Assembly (NCBI GenBank): GCA_018457335.1
Contig: JAGYHI010000008.1
Location: 1 to 22,798 of the forward strand
Direction: 5' to 3'
From: Candidatus Altimarinota bacterium
Lineage (GTDB): Bacteria > Patescibacteria > JAEDAM01 > BD1-5 > UBA2023
Length of the DNA: 22,798 nucleotides
The notes beneath the pieces were generated by a model. That model worked only from the letters and a program-made list of their open reading frames with translations. It was not told where the DNA came from and did no database searches. Positions 7,969 to 18,974 of the stretch are shown here, piece after piece; position 1 is the stretch's first letter, and each line of letters begins with the position of its first letter. The position numbers were made by a program, and so were the translations under genes.

Positions 7969-9054
7969 ATGAAACTTATTATCCGGTCAAGAATCTTTTT
8001 TCTTCTCGCGCTTTTTGTGAGTATCACCTTTTTCAATAAAGATATTTTCGCTTTTTCTGATGTGGCAAACTCTGACTTCAAAGTTTATATTGAGCAGGCG
8101 CATAAAGCAGGAATAATCAATGGATACAGCGACGACACTTTCCGACCAAAAAACAATGTCACACTCGTCGAGGCACTCAAAATCGCGACAAAAACAGGAA
8201 ATCGAAAAGATCTCGTCAAAAATCAAAAAAACACCGAAAAATGGTATACGCCGTACAAAAATCTCTATACACAAAAGGATTTTCAAAATGAGAAAATATT
8301 TGATGACAATGAGGCGATTTCACGGGACTTTGCGCTGTATATAATCTTACGACAACTCGATATAAAACTCAAAAACTTCACTTCTGAAAATAAAAATTTT
8401 GCAGATATTGACGAAAAATCTGTCTTTGCACCGTATGTACAGTTTGCAAAAGACACAAAAATCATCAGCGGATATAGTGATGGCACTTTTGGAGCGAATC
8501 AAAAAATCAATCGATGAGAATTTGCAAAAATGGTATGGAAAATCCTACGAGAAGACAAAGAAAAAATCCTCAAATCTTACCAAAAAATCTCACAATCTCA
8601 AAAAAATCTCATGTCAACTCCTGTCTACAAACTCTCACAATCCGAAATACGAAAAGGGCTTTTACAAGCGATAAATACATATAGACAAGCCAATGGAGTC
8701 GCACCGCTCAAAGCCTCAAAATCACTCGACATCATCGCCCTCGAATATGCACAAGATATGAGTGGGCGCGGATTTTTTAGTCATACTTCGCCAGACGGCA
8801 AAACTCTTGTCGACCGTGCACAGCAGAAAAAATACAAGGCCGTCACACTCGCCGAAAATCTCGGAAGATGACAAAAAACCATCGCACAAGTCATGCGAGA
8901 ATGGAAAGCAAGCCCGACACACAATAAAAATCTTTTATTGCCAGATGTGACCGTCGTCGGATTTGGATATAGTAGCGGATATTGGGTGCAAGAATTTGCC
9001 AAACCACACACAGGTAAAGGTAATTTCACAGGAAGATTTGTCGCCAGAAGATAA
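7969..9054 (+). CDS. Secreted protein with two SLH domains and a CAP/SCP domain
   Basis: 361 residues. The Sec signal is about residues 1-28 (LLALFVSITFF...FAF). Two S-layer homology motifs follow: FSDVAN...AGIINGYSDDTFRPKNNVT (about 29-75) and FADIDE...IISGYSDGTFGANQKINRGEFAKM (about 140-192); these bind cell-wall polymers. The CAP domain (about 225-350) carries INTYRQANGVAPLKAS, SHTSPDG with His272, and AENLGRG with Glu296, plus a late VGFGYSSGYWVQEF segment. CAP proteins are extracellular and vary in role; wall or host-surface interaction is likely here. Two in-frame TGAs encode glycine, at residue 183 (NRGEF in the second SLH motif) and in AENLGRG. The length is typical of SLH-CAP proteins. 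Transcription probably starts in the 136-bp repeat. Confidence 0.9.
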
Positions 9055-9096
9055 AAAATTTAATCCAGAATTTCTCAAAATAAGCAATACTAAAAG

Positions 9097-9117
9097 ATCC
9101 TGAAATAAATTCAGGAT
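9097..9117. repeat. Short hairpin in the SLH-CAP to pth gap
   Basis: ATCCTGAA (9097-9104) pairs with TTCAGGAT (9110-9117) around a 5-base loop. The surrounding AAGATCCTGAA...TTCAGGATGACAT resembles the common dispersed GTCATCCTGA-type bacterial repeats, also hinted at near 22756. There is no T tract, so it is not a classical terminator, though it lies between convergent genes. Confidence 0.5.
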
Positions 9118-9157
9118 GACATTTCAGAGAGACGTATTTTCCACGAGTTGTTTAAAA

Positions 9158-9691
9158 TTATTTTTCTAAAAACTCATGAATTTTTGTATCGACAGTGTCG
9201 AAAATCTCTGTCGAAAGTGTCGAAAACTCTGTCGAAGTAAACTTGGACAAAACCCAGTCACTGACTGACATATGAGCATGTCGACCAATACCGATTTTGA
9301 GTCGATGAAACTCACTCGTACCGAGTCGGTCAATGATATTTCGGATACCATTTTGTCCACCGTGGCTCCCCTTAGCTCGCAGGCGAACTTTGCCAAATTC
9401 CATGTCAATATCATCAGAAATGATGAGAATATCGCTCGCGGTGTCGAGTTTATAAAAGTTTACAATTTTTGCGACAGATTGTCCAGAGAGATTCATAAAA
9501 GTCGTCGGTTTGACGAGAATTATTTTTTCGCCAGCGATATTCCCCTCGCTGATAAGAGCGTCAAATTTAGAATTTTGCCACGTGTCAAAATCGTGAGCCT
9601 CGTAAAATAAGTCCACTAAAATGTGTCATATATTATGACGCGTTTTTTCGTATTGTTTTCCGGGATTGCCGAGTCAGATTATTATTTTCAT
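9158..9691 (-). CDS. pth: Peptidyl-tRNA hydrolase
   Basis: Cleaves peptidyl-tRNA released by stalled ribosomes; essential in bacteria. The 177-residue product has the full family pattern: [20 protein letters not shown] (residues 3-22, catalytic His19), FMNLSGQSV (about 65-73), SDDIDMEFGKVRLR with the catalytic-site Asp near 93, and GSHGGQNGIRNI (about 108-119). TGA encodes Gly6 in GLGNPG and Gly22 in RHNIG, both conserved. The standard-code frame would start at a later GTG and lose the catalytic His. The start ATG (9691-9689) lies within a 28-bp tandem duplication, so a second ATG with the same first codons sits 28 bases upstream in another frame. The gene is convergent with the SLH-CAP gene. 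Confidence 0.95.
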
Positions 9692-9729
9692 ATATATATG
9701 ATCAGATTATTATTTTCATATATATATGA
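9674..9729. repeat. Two perfect 28-bp tandem copies over the pth start codon
   Basis: Unit 9674-9701 is repeated exactly at 9702-9729. Each unit carries, on the minus strand, an ATATATATATG start context and the codons for MKIII plus TGA. Because 28 is not a multiple of three, the upstream ATG (9719-9717) reads a different frame: a 28-codon leader ORF that ends at TAA inside pth. Confidence 0.95.
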
Positions 9730-9856
9730 TATGAGAAAATGGTTTTTTTTCAAGATTTTTATCTTACAAAGTAATTTTACAAAACCTCCTTAAAAAATTA
9801 TTTCACTACAAAAGTAATTTCTGTCAATCGTTTTTTTCAAAAAAATGTCAAAATAT

Positions 9857-9885
9857 TTGCATTTTAAAAAAAATTGTGCTACCAT
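9857..9885 (+). promoter_or_regulatory. Promoter of the surface protein-pilT unit
   Basis: TTGCAT (9857-9862), 17 bases, TACCAT (9880-9885), with TGTGC just before the -10 box. The start codon is about 31 bases further on. The same TTGCAT-17-TACCAT arrangement occurs before the 3D-domain gene (20266-20294). Confidence 0.55.
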
Positions 9886-9915
9886 ACTTATGTTTTATTT
9901 GTTTATTTTTTATGT

Positions 9916-11361
9916 ATGTTTTCACTTGTTAAAAAAACATTACTTACTTTTGCTCTTTTAGGAGCGATGACTACCACTACTCTTGCGGGTGAAGCAGTCC
10001 GATTTGAGATTGAGGCACCAACTATGGCAAGTCTTGGTGAAACTATCGATGTGACCGTAAAAGCTGTCGACACCGATTGAAATGTCGATGCTGGATATCA
10101 AGGTTCGATTGTACTTGCTACCGATTATATCGGAGATGATATCTCAACCGCATGGAAAACTCTAAAATTCACAGATGAAAATGCCGGAGTTTATAAGATT
10201 GAAAAAGGGATTACTTTCAAAACTCTCATCGGAGATCGACAAATCAATGTAATCGATGTCAATGGAAATAACATCACTGGCTCAGTAAAAATTCAAATTG
10301 AAAAAGAAAAAAATGAGGAAGAAAAAAAAGAAAAAACAGAAAAAAAGAACACAGAACCAAAAACAGAAACCACAAAAAAGCCACTTATAATCCCGATGAA
10401 TACCCAAAATCCTTGGATGGCTTTTCATATGGGAGTTGCAAATATGGGATTTGTATGGAAGGACCCGATTATCAATCAATATCTCGGATTTACGTCTGGT
10501 ACTGTCTCAGCCCTTGACCGTGAAACCTACATCGATCAAAATGTCAAATACGAACTCTGTCTCCAAGAAATACTCGCAGAGGAAACTCTTGAAAACGAAA
10601 AGGATATGAGCACACTCAAAATGACTGCCAAAAAATGTGCAAAACAAGCCTATGGAACTTATTTTAATGGAAAATCATACACGACTCGGGAAGAAGTCCT
10701 TCTCCTGCTCAATGTGTATTTTGACACAAAAGTATACCTTACAGGAATCTTTACCGAGACAAGTTTTGTCGCACTAAAAAATAAAAATCAAAAATGGTAC
10801 ACACCTTTTATCGAAAAAGTAAAAAGTGACAATCAAGAATGGAAAGTAGCCAAAGAAATCTCTGATGAAGAAGCTTTTGCATTTTTCAATATGTATAAAA
10901 AATCGGACAAGAAAAAATCAAAAACTGAAATCCAGCTCAAAAATAAATATGAAAATATATTTTCTGCATTTGCGAGGGCTACCCCTTCTTTGAAAGGAGT
11001 ACAAAATACAGCAGTAAAAAAGGAGGCACCGGTCGTAAATACACCAAAAAAAGAAGAAGTCAAAAAAGAAGAAATCGCTGAAATCATCAATCAAACACAA
11101 AAGAAAGAAGAAAATAAAACCACAACACAAACACAAAAAACTGAAAAGAAACAGGCAAGCACTGACAAACAACTCAGCAATCTCCTGTCTATATACAAAG
11201 AAATCAACTCAACCTATCCACGCGCCCTCGATGAGCTCGTAGGAATTCCATTCTTTAATAATAAAACTGGACAATATGAGGTCATCACACAAGAAGATGT
11301 CAACAAATTTAAAACGCAATTTAACACCGTCATAAAAAATAATTCTCTCACCCTTAACTAA
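9916..11361 (+). CDS. Secreted surface protein, Ig-like N-terminal module plus SLH-like region
   Basis: 481 residues. A signal peptide of about 24 residues (MFSLVKKTLLTFALLG...LA) leads into an Ig/invasin-like module (about 25-130: AVRFEIEAPTMASLGETIDV to ITGSVKIQIEK) clearly paralogous to the N-terminus of the protein at 1047-2783. A Lys-Glu-rich linker follows. The region from about 160 to 330 contains YFNGKSYTTREEVLLLLN and QKWYTPFIEKVKSD, which look like degenerate SLH motifs. A second Lys/Glu/Thr-rich low-complexity stretch (about 365-420) precedes a short helical C-terminus. There is no membrane anchor. The one in-frame TGA (10078-10080, DTDGNVD) matches a glycine in the paralogue. I chose the ATG at 9916 over earlier ones because it fits the promoter and the paralogue's start. 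pilT begins 5 bases after the stop, so they form an operon. Confidence 0.85.
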
Positions 11362-11366
11362 AAAAT

Positions 11367-12410
11367 ATGGAAACTTCAAAATTTCTCTCACTCATAGAAG
11401 AAATCATCGATAAAAATATTTCTGATTTGCACCTCTCTACCGCACGAGCTCCTTTTATCCGAAATCAAACCGGAGAAATCGTCGAGGTCGAGAGTTTTGG
11501 GGCGCTATCAGCAGAAGACATCGAAAATGTCATCGCTATGCTCTATGGAAAGCCTTTTACAAAAACCTCCGTCGATGTCTCTTTTGAGCACAAAAATGTC
11601 CGATTTCGTGTCAATATTTTCCGTACGATTCACGGCATCACGATTTCTATGCGCCGGATTTTGTCAGTCATTCCAGATCCGAAAGATATTCTCCTGCCAG
11701 AATATATCCTCGATATTGCCAATACTGGAAAAGGACTCATCCTCGTCACTGGACCGACTGGAAGCGGTAAATCGACGACGCTTGCCACGATTGCCCAGCA
11801 TATCAATAAAACCCTTCGAAAACATATCATCACCCTCGAAGATCCGGTAGAATTTGTCTACAAAAACGAAAAATGTCTTATCAATCAAAGGGAATATGGA
11901 CGACATTTTGAGACTTTTGACGGTGGAATCCGCTCTGTCTTGCGAGAAGATCCAGATATCGTCATCGTCGGTGAGATGCGAGACCTCGAAACGATTCAGG
12001 CTGCTATCGAACTCGCGGAGAGTGGGCATCTCGTCCTTTCGACACTCCACACCAATGATACTGTGCAAACCGTCGACCGAATTATTCAGTCCTTTCCGAA
12101 GGAAACACAAAATCAAATCCGAATGCAACTCTCCCTCACACTCAAAATGGTCGTCTCACAAGTACTCATCCCAAAAGCCGATCACAGCGGACGAGTCGTC
12201 GCCCGAGAAATCCTCGTCAATAATGACTCCGTACGAAATCTCATCCTCCGTGGACAAACACAGCACATCTACTCAACTGTCGAGACTGCGAGTCAAGAAG
12301 GTATGATACTCATGGATCAATCTATCAAAAATCTCTTCAAAGAAGGACTTATCTCTGAGTATGATGCACTATACAGCATGCGAGACCGAGACCGACTGTA
12401 TAGTGATTAA
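11367..12410 (+). CDS. pilT: Type IV pilus retraction ATPase PilT
   Basis: Hexameric cytoplasmic ATPase that depolymerises type IV pili, driving twitching, adhesion and DNA uptake. 347 residues, the family length. The N-terminal domain has KNISDLHLSTARAPFIR, the PilT DxHl signature. The ATPase domain has Walker A GPTGSGKST (about 129-137), the Asp box ITLEDPVEF, GGIRSVLREDPDIVIVGEMRD (Walker B region), and the His box STLHTNDTVQTVDRIIQSFP. The LILRGQTQHIYSTVETASQEGM segment fits the PilT C-terminus. It has no in-frame TGA; all glycines use GGN. It directly follows the surface protein gene. pilB, pilC and pilin genes are not in the window. Confidence 0.96.
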   Translation: METSKFLSLIEEIIDKNISDLHLSTARAPFIRNQTGEIVEVESFGALSAEDIENVIAMLYGKPFTKTSVDVSFEHKNVRFRVNIFRTIHGITISMRRILSVIPDPKDILLPEYILDIANTGKGLILVTGPTGSGKSTTLATIAQHINKTLRKHIITLEDPVEFVYKNEKCLINQREYGRHFETFDGGIRSVLREDPDIVIVGEMRDLETIQAAIELAESGHLVLSTLHTNDTVQTVDRIIQSFPKETQNQIRMQLSLTLKMVVSQVLIPKADHSGRVVAREILVNNDSVRNLILRGQTQHIYSTVETASQEGMILMDQSIKNLFKEGLISEYDALYSMRDRDRLYSD

Positions 12411-12427
12411 AAAAATAATAGTAAATG

Positions 12428-12456
12428 AAAAACTCCCAGTAAATTGGGAGTTTTTT
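12428..12456 (+). terminator. Terminator after pilT
   Basis: AAAAACTCCCA (12428-12438) pairs with TGGGAGTTTTT (12445-12455) around a 6-base loop and runs into T residues, 18 bases after the pilT stop. Confidence 0.85.
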
Positions 12457-12479
12457 GGTGGGGATTGGAGAGAGAGTAA

Positions 12480-12505
12480 AAAACCTCTCGATTTTGAGAG
12501 GTTTT
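12480..12505 (-). terminator. Terminator of the minus-strand giant-protein locus
   Basis: AAAACCTCTC (12480-12489) pairs with GAGAGGTTTT (12496-12505). On the minus strand the stem ends in TTTTTT, 26 bases after the stop at 12531. Together with the preceding hairpin it separates convergent units. Confidence 0.8.
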
Positions 12506-12530
12506 AAAATTGAAAATAAAGTATACATTT

Positions 12531-14537
12531 TTATTTTTTAATCATATTGACAATCGTACGCAACAAACTTTGTCTTTTAGGAAACGGAAATATAAGTATG
12601 AACACACCAATAGCCAGTAGTGATTTTGGACTTTTTGTAAAGAAATTTGCAATTATTTCTTTTGTTTCCTCAGCTAAATCACCAAGCTCACTTATAATCT
12701 TTTCAACAGATATTCGATCACTTGCAAAATCCTTGACATCATCTGGAATGTAATCTGCAAGTGCTTCGAGTTTTTTTGGATCATTCTCAATCGCTTTATT
12801 CACTGTTTCTGCAAGTACATCAGAAATAATTTTCGCTGACTGAAGAAGTTTTGCCATTGTCATTCCATAAAGTCCCATTTTTTCTGGTAGACTCATATCA
12901 TCTCCAAAACTAATTTTTCCACCCGATGCAATATAAAGTTTTAATATATCTTTTTGATTAAACTTTTTTGCGTCAATAAATTCTTTAACATGTTTCTTGT
13001 CGAGAAAACCAAATCTGTCACCTGGTCGTAGAAGCAAATCAAAATAATTTTTTCAAAATTTATTTAAAGATTTCAATGCTTGTTTGTCTTGTTCTGTGTA
13101 TTCCGCTTGTTCCAAGGATTGAAAATTGCAATTTTCTTGTGTACAAGCTGTCTTTCATTTAGCTGGAAGTAAAATATCAATCAAAACTTTTTGTGTAACA
13201 CCAAGAGATTGTGCCTTTTCGGCAAGTTCTCAGGTTATCTCAATGGTCCCGTCATCTTTCCTTCCGATAGAAAGGGCTTTATCATAAAAATCTGTTGCTG
13301 CTGTTTTCATTTTATCTGGTGCATTCAGTGGATTTAGGGTGACCATTTTTGATGTATCAAGGGTAGAGAAATATTTTAAAAATCCAATTTCACTCGAAGT
13401 AGAAACTAAAATATCTTGCAAAGTTGCATTTTCTATATTTTTATTTGGATGTGTTTCTTTATATTTTTTCGTGATATATTCTGAAAGAGCACTTTGCTTT
13501 CTATCTCCCTTTCGTGGAAAAAGCAGTTCAAAGATATATCTTTCTGCTTTTATAGTAGAGTCATTTATTGGTTTTTCAAGCAGAGCATTGAGTACCGAAG
13601 TATCTTTTTTTGGGTCTTTTTGAAATTCTGTATATTTTTCTTTTAATTGTTTATAAGTCAGTGAGTTGATTTTCGAATTACTAAGAAAAATATTTACTCC
13701 CTGATTTTCTGCCTCACTTGGTGCAATAATGGAAAATGCTTGAATAATAGCGCCTGAAATTATTTTTTCTTTTTGTTTTTCTTTAGTGGCAATTTTTTCT
13801 GGTTTATTTTCCCTATCAGCTGGCACCGGCAGTCCAGCATCTTTGAGTTCGTCTGCGGTCATATTATCTTGGATATCCGACATTTTGATGCCCATCGCTT
13901 TTGCAAAGATATTTGCAAAATATAAAAGAAAATTACTTTGTATTCATTCCCAAATATCTCATGATTTTTTTGCTTCGGATGCAGCCCGATATTTATCAGC
14001 TACCCATGCAGCATTAACTCCAGCCAATCCAAGCAATGTCGGAATCATTCATTTCTTTTTTGCATTTTCAAATGTCTGTTTCATCGGATTTCAAACCCCA
14101 TTAAATATGTTTGTTATTTCTTTTTGTGCTTTTTTAGGAAGATTTTGCATGTCAGTTTTCATTATATCCGTCGCATCTTTTATTGCATCATTTGGATTAT
14201 TTTTTCATATAGAGAGATGAAGTTGCTCGAGTTGCTCTCGTACTTCTTCTTTCGTTTCCATTTTTAAAATAGCATTTGACCACTCTCAAACCGCTTGTGT
14301 GATAGCATTTTGATCTTCATTTTCAAAAGCCTTTTGAAGAGCTGTATATGCTGCATTAGTTGCTGTTTTGATCTCGTCAGAGAGTGAGATTTTTATTGAT
14401 TCAACATTTTTTTTAATTTGTTCAATACTATCGATTGGACTGTTTGTTGTCTCAATAGAGGTGTTATCAAGTGCCTCAGGTGAACGAGTCGTCGTAGGCT
14501 GATATGAGACAAAAAGTGTATTTTTATTTGTGTACAT
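12531..14537 (-). CDS. Large unrecognised protein with predicted membrane segments (668 residues)
   Basis: I do not recognise a family. The protein starts MYTNKNTLFVSYQP with no signal peptide, then Thr/Ser-rich and helical segments. A short hydrophobic stretch (MIPTLLGLAGVNAAWV, about 165-182) follows FNGVGNPMKQTFENAKKK. The middle is charged and helix-rich (KEKQKEKIIS..., KEKYTEFQKDPKK...). Near 470-500 is a segment with two cysteines (ACTQENC), then LLLRPGDRFGFLDKKHVKEF. A single C-terminal membrane helix (LLAIGVFILIFPF) is followed by a basic tail. Nine in-frame TGAs encode glycine and split the gene into fragments under the standard code. It starts 17 bases after the 1430-residue gene, is surely co-transcribed with it, and has the same MYT start. 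Confidence 0.82.
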
Positions 14538-14554
14538 AGTTTATAAAATTAATT

Positions 14555-17500
14555 TTAAAATATGGCTTGGCGAGCAGATTCTGCAATAGCCATAGCAACA
14601 TCTCCAGGAGAAGTAAGACTCTTATTATCAGAGTTTGCCACTTTGAGTATTGCGCTATAAATAATTCATCTTCCAAGTCCTGTACCGAAAATAAGCCAGT
14701 CTACATTTTCTGGTGTACCATTTGTAAATATTTCGATTCCAAGAGGAATTCATCGTGATGCCAATTTTTTCGCAATTTGTTTTGCAATTTGCATTTTTGT
14801 TTCCCCCGTACAAGCATGTCGCAAGTCCCCAATAGTCATTCCATACAAGAAATTTCGAATTCGTCCCGAAGAATATTTGGCTCCAGTTGTTATACCAAAA
14901 TAATCTGTCACTCGCACTCACCAGTTGATAACTGGTATATTCCGTAAAGCCACTCCTCCATTCGACAATTTTTCAAAAAAGAGTTTTTTTTCAGATTCTG
15001 ATCATGAAGTCGTTTTTCGTCAAATTCTTCATTTTTCAGCTTTTCGTGCCGTACCATGGAGTAGCATCATCATAGCAACTTTTTGGAGTGATTCTTCATC
15101 CCAGGTTCCCTCTCAAAGAACAACATTACTCATTATTTCTGCTCCACTAAAAGTAGTTCCAGCGAGTGCAATTTTTGCTCCTCATTTTCATACGACTCCT
15201 TTCATAATTCCTTCTCCTGGTTTTCTTATGAGTCAGAGTCATCTATAGAGCTGTTTCAAAATTCCATGTCCAGCACCAAACATGATACCGTCTACCCAAG
15301 CTGATGTATCCTTAAATGGATCTGAAAAATTTCAGCCATTCTCACGAGATTGGATTCATTTGACACTGAGATACCCAGTATTAAATCCTACTCACCACTT
15401 AGTTGCTCATTTTATCGCACTTCCTGTATATCTTGCAAATTTTCCAGTTCACATAAGTTTTCTCATTCGTGCGGCTAATCTCAAAAATCGAATAGATCCC
15501 ACAGCATTCACAGCATAAGCACCAGCTCAAGCCGTGAGTACACCAGCCATAGTAGCAAAGAGTTCCCATGCTACAAATTCCAACATAGCTTTTGCTCAAA
15601 TCTCATTTCTATCATCCCAATTATTCCACCAAAGCCCTTTCATATTACTATAAACGGTCGCAAGATCTCAAGAGATAGTTTTATTTTCTACTACATCTGA
15701 CACCATTGTATGCATCAAGATATTTTTGATTCCCAGATCTCTTGAATCTTCAATTGCTGCTTCCACGAGTTTTTTAAGTTCTTTGTTTTGTTCATTGGTC
15801 AATGTCTCATTTTCTGGGATTTTCATTGAGGCTTTAATATTTTTCAATATTCAAGTTTGATATTCACTAGTTGAAAGCGCCTTATTCATTTTATCGATTT
15901 TTTCTTGAATATCCTCTTTCATATCACTATCCAGATTGAGTGCACTCGCGCTTTTGACAGCATCGCCAAGAATAGCTTTTTCATTGGTTTCATATTTTGA
16001 CTGCAAATTTTTATCGCTTTTAATTAACATTTTTGCCATTTTATCTCCGATGATATCATAAGCCGCTCATCATTTATGTTTACCAAGAAGCCACTCAAAA
16101 GCCTTTGCAGTATTTTGAGAATTCGGATTCGAGAGATATTGCTTGACCGAATTATCAATATCTGCACCAGCAAGTGATCTATCGAGATTTTCAAATAATT
16201 TATTTATATCAATATCTCCATGAGTCAGACTTTGAAAATTAGATTGAAAACTTTTAGGTATTCTATCATCATCTTCAGTCTGGAGAGAAGACATTACTAA
16301 TTGATATCTCTCTATTTTTGCAGCGTCAGTCTTGAGTGCCTCGATGATTTCTGGTTTTATTTGATCATAAAGATGAGTTTTTTCTCATGATTTTCCTCGA
16401 AGAACTGTACCGTCTTTTTCGACAACCAAAAGTGTTTGAAACACATCTTCCTCATTAAATTTTTCAAGCCTTCTTTTGAGTTCTTCTGGATCAGTGCTGG
16501 ACATCTGCAAAGATGCTTGTTTATTTCCTTCAAATACGATTTCTTGAGCCTCATCGAGTGTGAGCTGTTGATATTTTGCAGTTTTATCAATTTTTTTGAT
16601 TTTTGGATCTGCAAGAATTTCATCAATATAAATTTTAAGTCCTGATTTCAGTTTCGAATTTTCAAGTGCTTTTTTGACTTTTTCTCGCACTTTCACATCA
16701 GAAATAGACTGTAAAACTGTTTCTAAATCTTTTTTGCTTTGTACATTAGTCGTATCAAGTGCTTTTACTAATTGATGAATATTTACATCCGCAAGTGGTT
16801 TGATAAGTTCTTTTTCTATTTGAGTCCTTTCAGTATCACTCAGATTTGCAGTTTTTTCTGTTAATAATTGCATCACAGTAGTTGGAGCTGCTTTTTGTGT
16901 GTTTACAGAAGATGAAACTGTATTTTTTGTAGCCGTTCATTGAGATGTTCCTGTGTTTGTCTGACTAGTTTTTGCAGCAGTTTTATCCTGTTCACTTTGA
17001 CTGAGATCGAGCCCCGCATTGGCTGCACCGATCCCAAGTATTCCTCCGACAGTTATGAGAGGATGTTTGAAAAAGGCATAAATCAAAGAAAGAAGCATAC
17101 CGAGTCAAACTATATTTTGCTTTGCAAAATCTCCTTCAAAACTGGCAAATAAATCATGAACCCCATTGACAAATCCAGTAAAACTCGCTCCTACCATATC
17201 AAGACCTTTATCAAGGAATGGATTAAGTGTTTCTGCGATAAATTCATTTCCACCATGTTTTTCTGATACACTTGCAGTAGCCATGCTTCCAGTCTGATTT
17301 TGTACGACTTGCTGTTGGATTTGGCGGACAGTATTTCGCATTTCAGTCTCGACTTCATCACGGTGATCGAGCGACTGGACGAGATTTTTCATACGGTCGG
17401 TATCGAGCGTACCTGCGACGAAAAGCGATCCAAAAGTTTTTTTGAAATTTTCTGGTTTTTTAAGATTTTCAAGAGAAATTTTCTTTCATTTTTTCTCCAT

Positions 17501-18847
17501 TGCATCGACTTTTTTATAGAAAGCTCCAGACTGGAGGACTTGATACAGAGGATCTTTATTTGCATCAGAGAGATCATTTCCAAGGCCTTTATATTTTAGA
17601 TTTTCGAGGACGATGCTATTGACCATATCGGTCATATTTTTATGTGGTTTTCCACCTTTGAGCATGATGATTTTTTTATTTTTCGTCCCAAACCGGTCTT
17701 CTTCGATGTCGAAAGTGATTGTATATCCGCTTTCGGCTAAGATATCAAGAAACATCTTCCCAATCACACCGCGAAGGGCTGGCTGATAGGCTTTGAGTTT
17801 TTCTTTATTTTCTTTGGTGATGTAGGTGTCCCCGAGTTCGAGCCCTGCCCCCATTTGTAAAATCCTAAAAATTTTCTCAAATTCTCCACGGCTGGTTTCT
17901 TTATTTTCTTTCAAGATATTTCGAATTCCTGCCTCCATACGATCGATATAATCTCCTTGGAGAGTTTCTGCTGATTTTTTTGGAGTGGATTTTGGTCGCA
18001 TCGGAGATTTTTTTGATGCTGACGCAGCAATTGCAACTGTCCCACCTTTTTCAATAGTATGAACATTATTAATATAATTTGATGTTTTCTTTTTAAAAGT
18101 ATCGATAATCCCTTTAAGTCGAACATCTTTTTCTTCATACACACGCAAAAATGAAATATACGAATTTGTCTGTGCCATAATCTCTGCTGAATCAAAGCGC
18201 TCTAAATTATCAAAATAGGTTTGAATTTCTGTATATCGTTTTTCAAGAGTTTGAAAATCAGTCTCTTTTTTAAATTTTAGATCGATTTGATCACGGTATC
18301 CAGTAATACCTTTTGCTTTATCTCCTTTCCACATCAGCTTGATAGCTTGTTTATATTTTTGTACAAGTGTCTCAAAAGTCTCTGTATTTTGTTTCGTGCT
18401 TTCGAGCTTGATATTTGTATTTTCTGCTGTATTTGTTTCGTATGGATTTGAGCTTGTTTCATTGATTTCCAAGGGAATAATTATCTCCTCCTCACTGTTT
18501 TGGAGACTATTTTTCACATCAACCAAGAGTTGTTCTCGTAAATCCTTATTTCTTTCAAAAAATTCTAGTAAAGATTTTTGTTTTTCAGTAAGATTATCTA
18601 CAGTAATGTTTTTTGCTTTTTCATACTCTGCTTTGAGCTCTGATAAAACCTTTGGATTTAACAATGAAAAAGAGTTTTTTAAAGTTTCTTTAAGTTTTCT
18701 TTTGTCATCAGATGTCAGTGAAGAGTAGCTTTCAATTTTTTTGAGCATTTCTGTGACATTTGTCGCCTTTACTGCCTCTGGTACAAGGGGATTTTCTACT
18801 CATTCTGGTACGAAAAAACTAAATATTTTTGTATGAGAAGTATACAT
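14555..18847 (-). CDS. Giant unrecognised protein (1430 residues) with about 27 UGA-glycine codons
   Basis: No family recognised. I joined it through in-frame TGAs from the ATG at 18847 to the TAA at 14557-14555; no TAA or TAG interrupts it. It starts MYTSHTKIFSFFVPEG without a signal peptide. Residues about 35-580 are charged and helical, including a basic SKKSPMRPKSTPKKS patch. A hydrophobic pair follows (LGMLLSLIYAFF, then PLITVGGILGIGAANAG, about 581-615), then a Thr/Gln/Ser-rich linker. Residues about 660-1000 are again helical and charged. The last 430 residues are Gly-rich and partly hydrophobic (FVAWELFATMAGVLTAGAGA near 1090). About 20 of the 27 TGAs fall in these last 430 codons and only one in the first 453. 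It lies between the 3D-domain gene and the 668-residue protein on one strand. A tape-measure-like or secreted interaction role is conceivable but unproven. Confidence 0.82.
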
Positions 18848-18932
18848 TTTGTAATAAATTAAAATATAGATTTTCTTTATTTTATCATATTTTTTATATA
18901 TTTGCAAATGAAAATTCAAGTTTTTTTGCAAG

Positions 18933-18965
18933 AAAAAAATCCAATCTTACAAGACTGAATTTTTT
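18933..18965. terminator. Hairpin between the 3D-domain gene and the giant gene
   Basis: On the minus strand AAATTCAGTCT pairs with AGATTGGATTT through two G-T wobbles around a short loop, and runs into a T tract. It begins about 10 bases after the stop at 18975. It may end or attenuate transcription before the giant gene, whose 128-base AT-rich leader shows no clear promoter by eye. Confidence 0.55.
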
Positions 18966-18974
18966 AAAAAATTT

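Noticed and set aside
9158..9616. pth starting at the GTG at 9616.
   Set aside because: That start would remove the GLGNPG motif and the catalytic His; both are present when TGA is read as glycine from the ATG at 9691.
12531..18847. A run of decayed pseudogenes or many small separate genes.
   Set aside because: All breaks are TGA only, with no TAA or TAG in the joined frames, and the same pattern occurs in intact essential genes such as pth, infC and recF.
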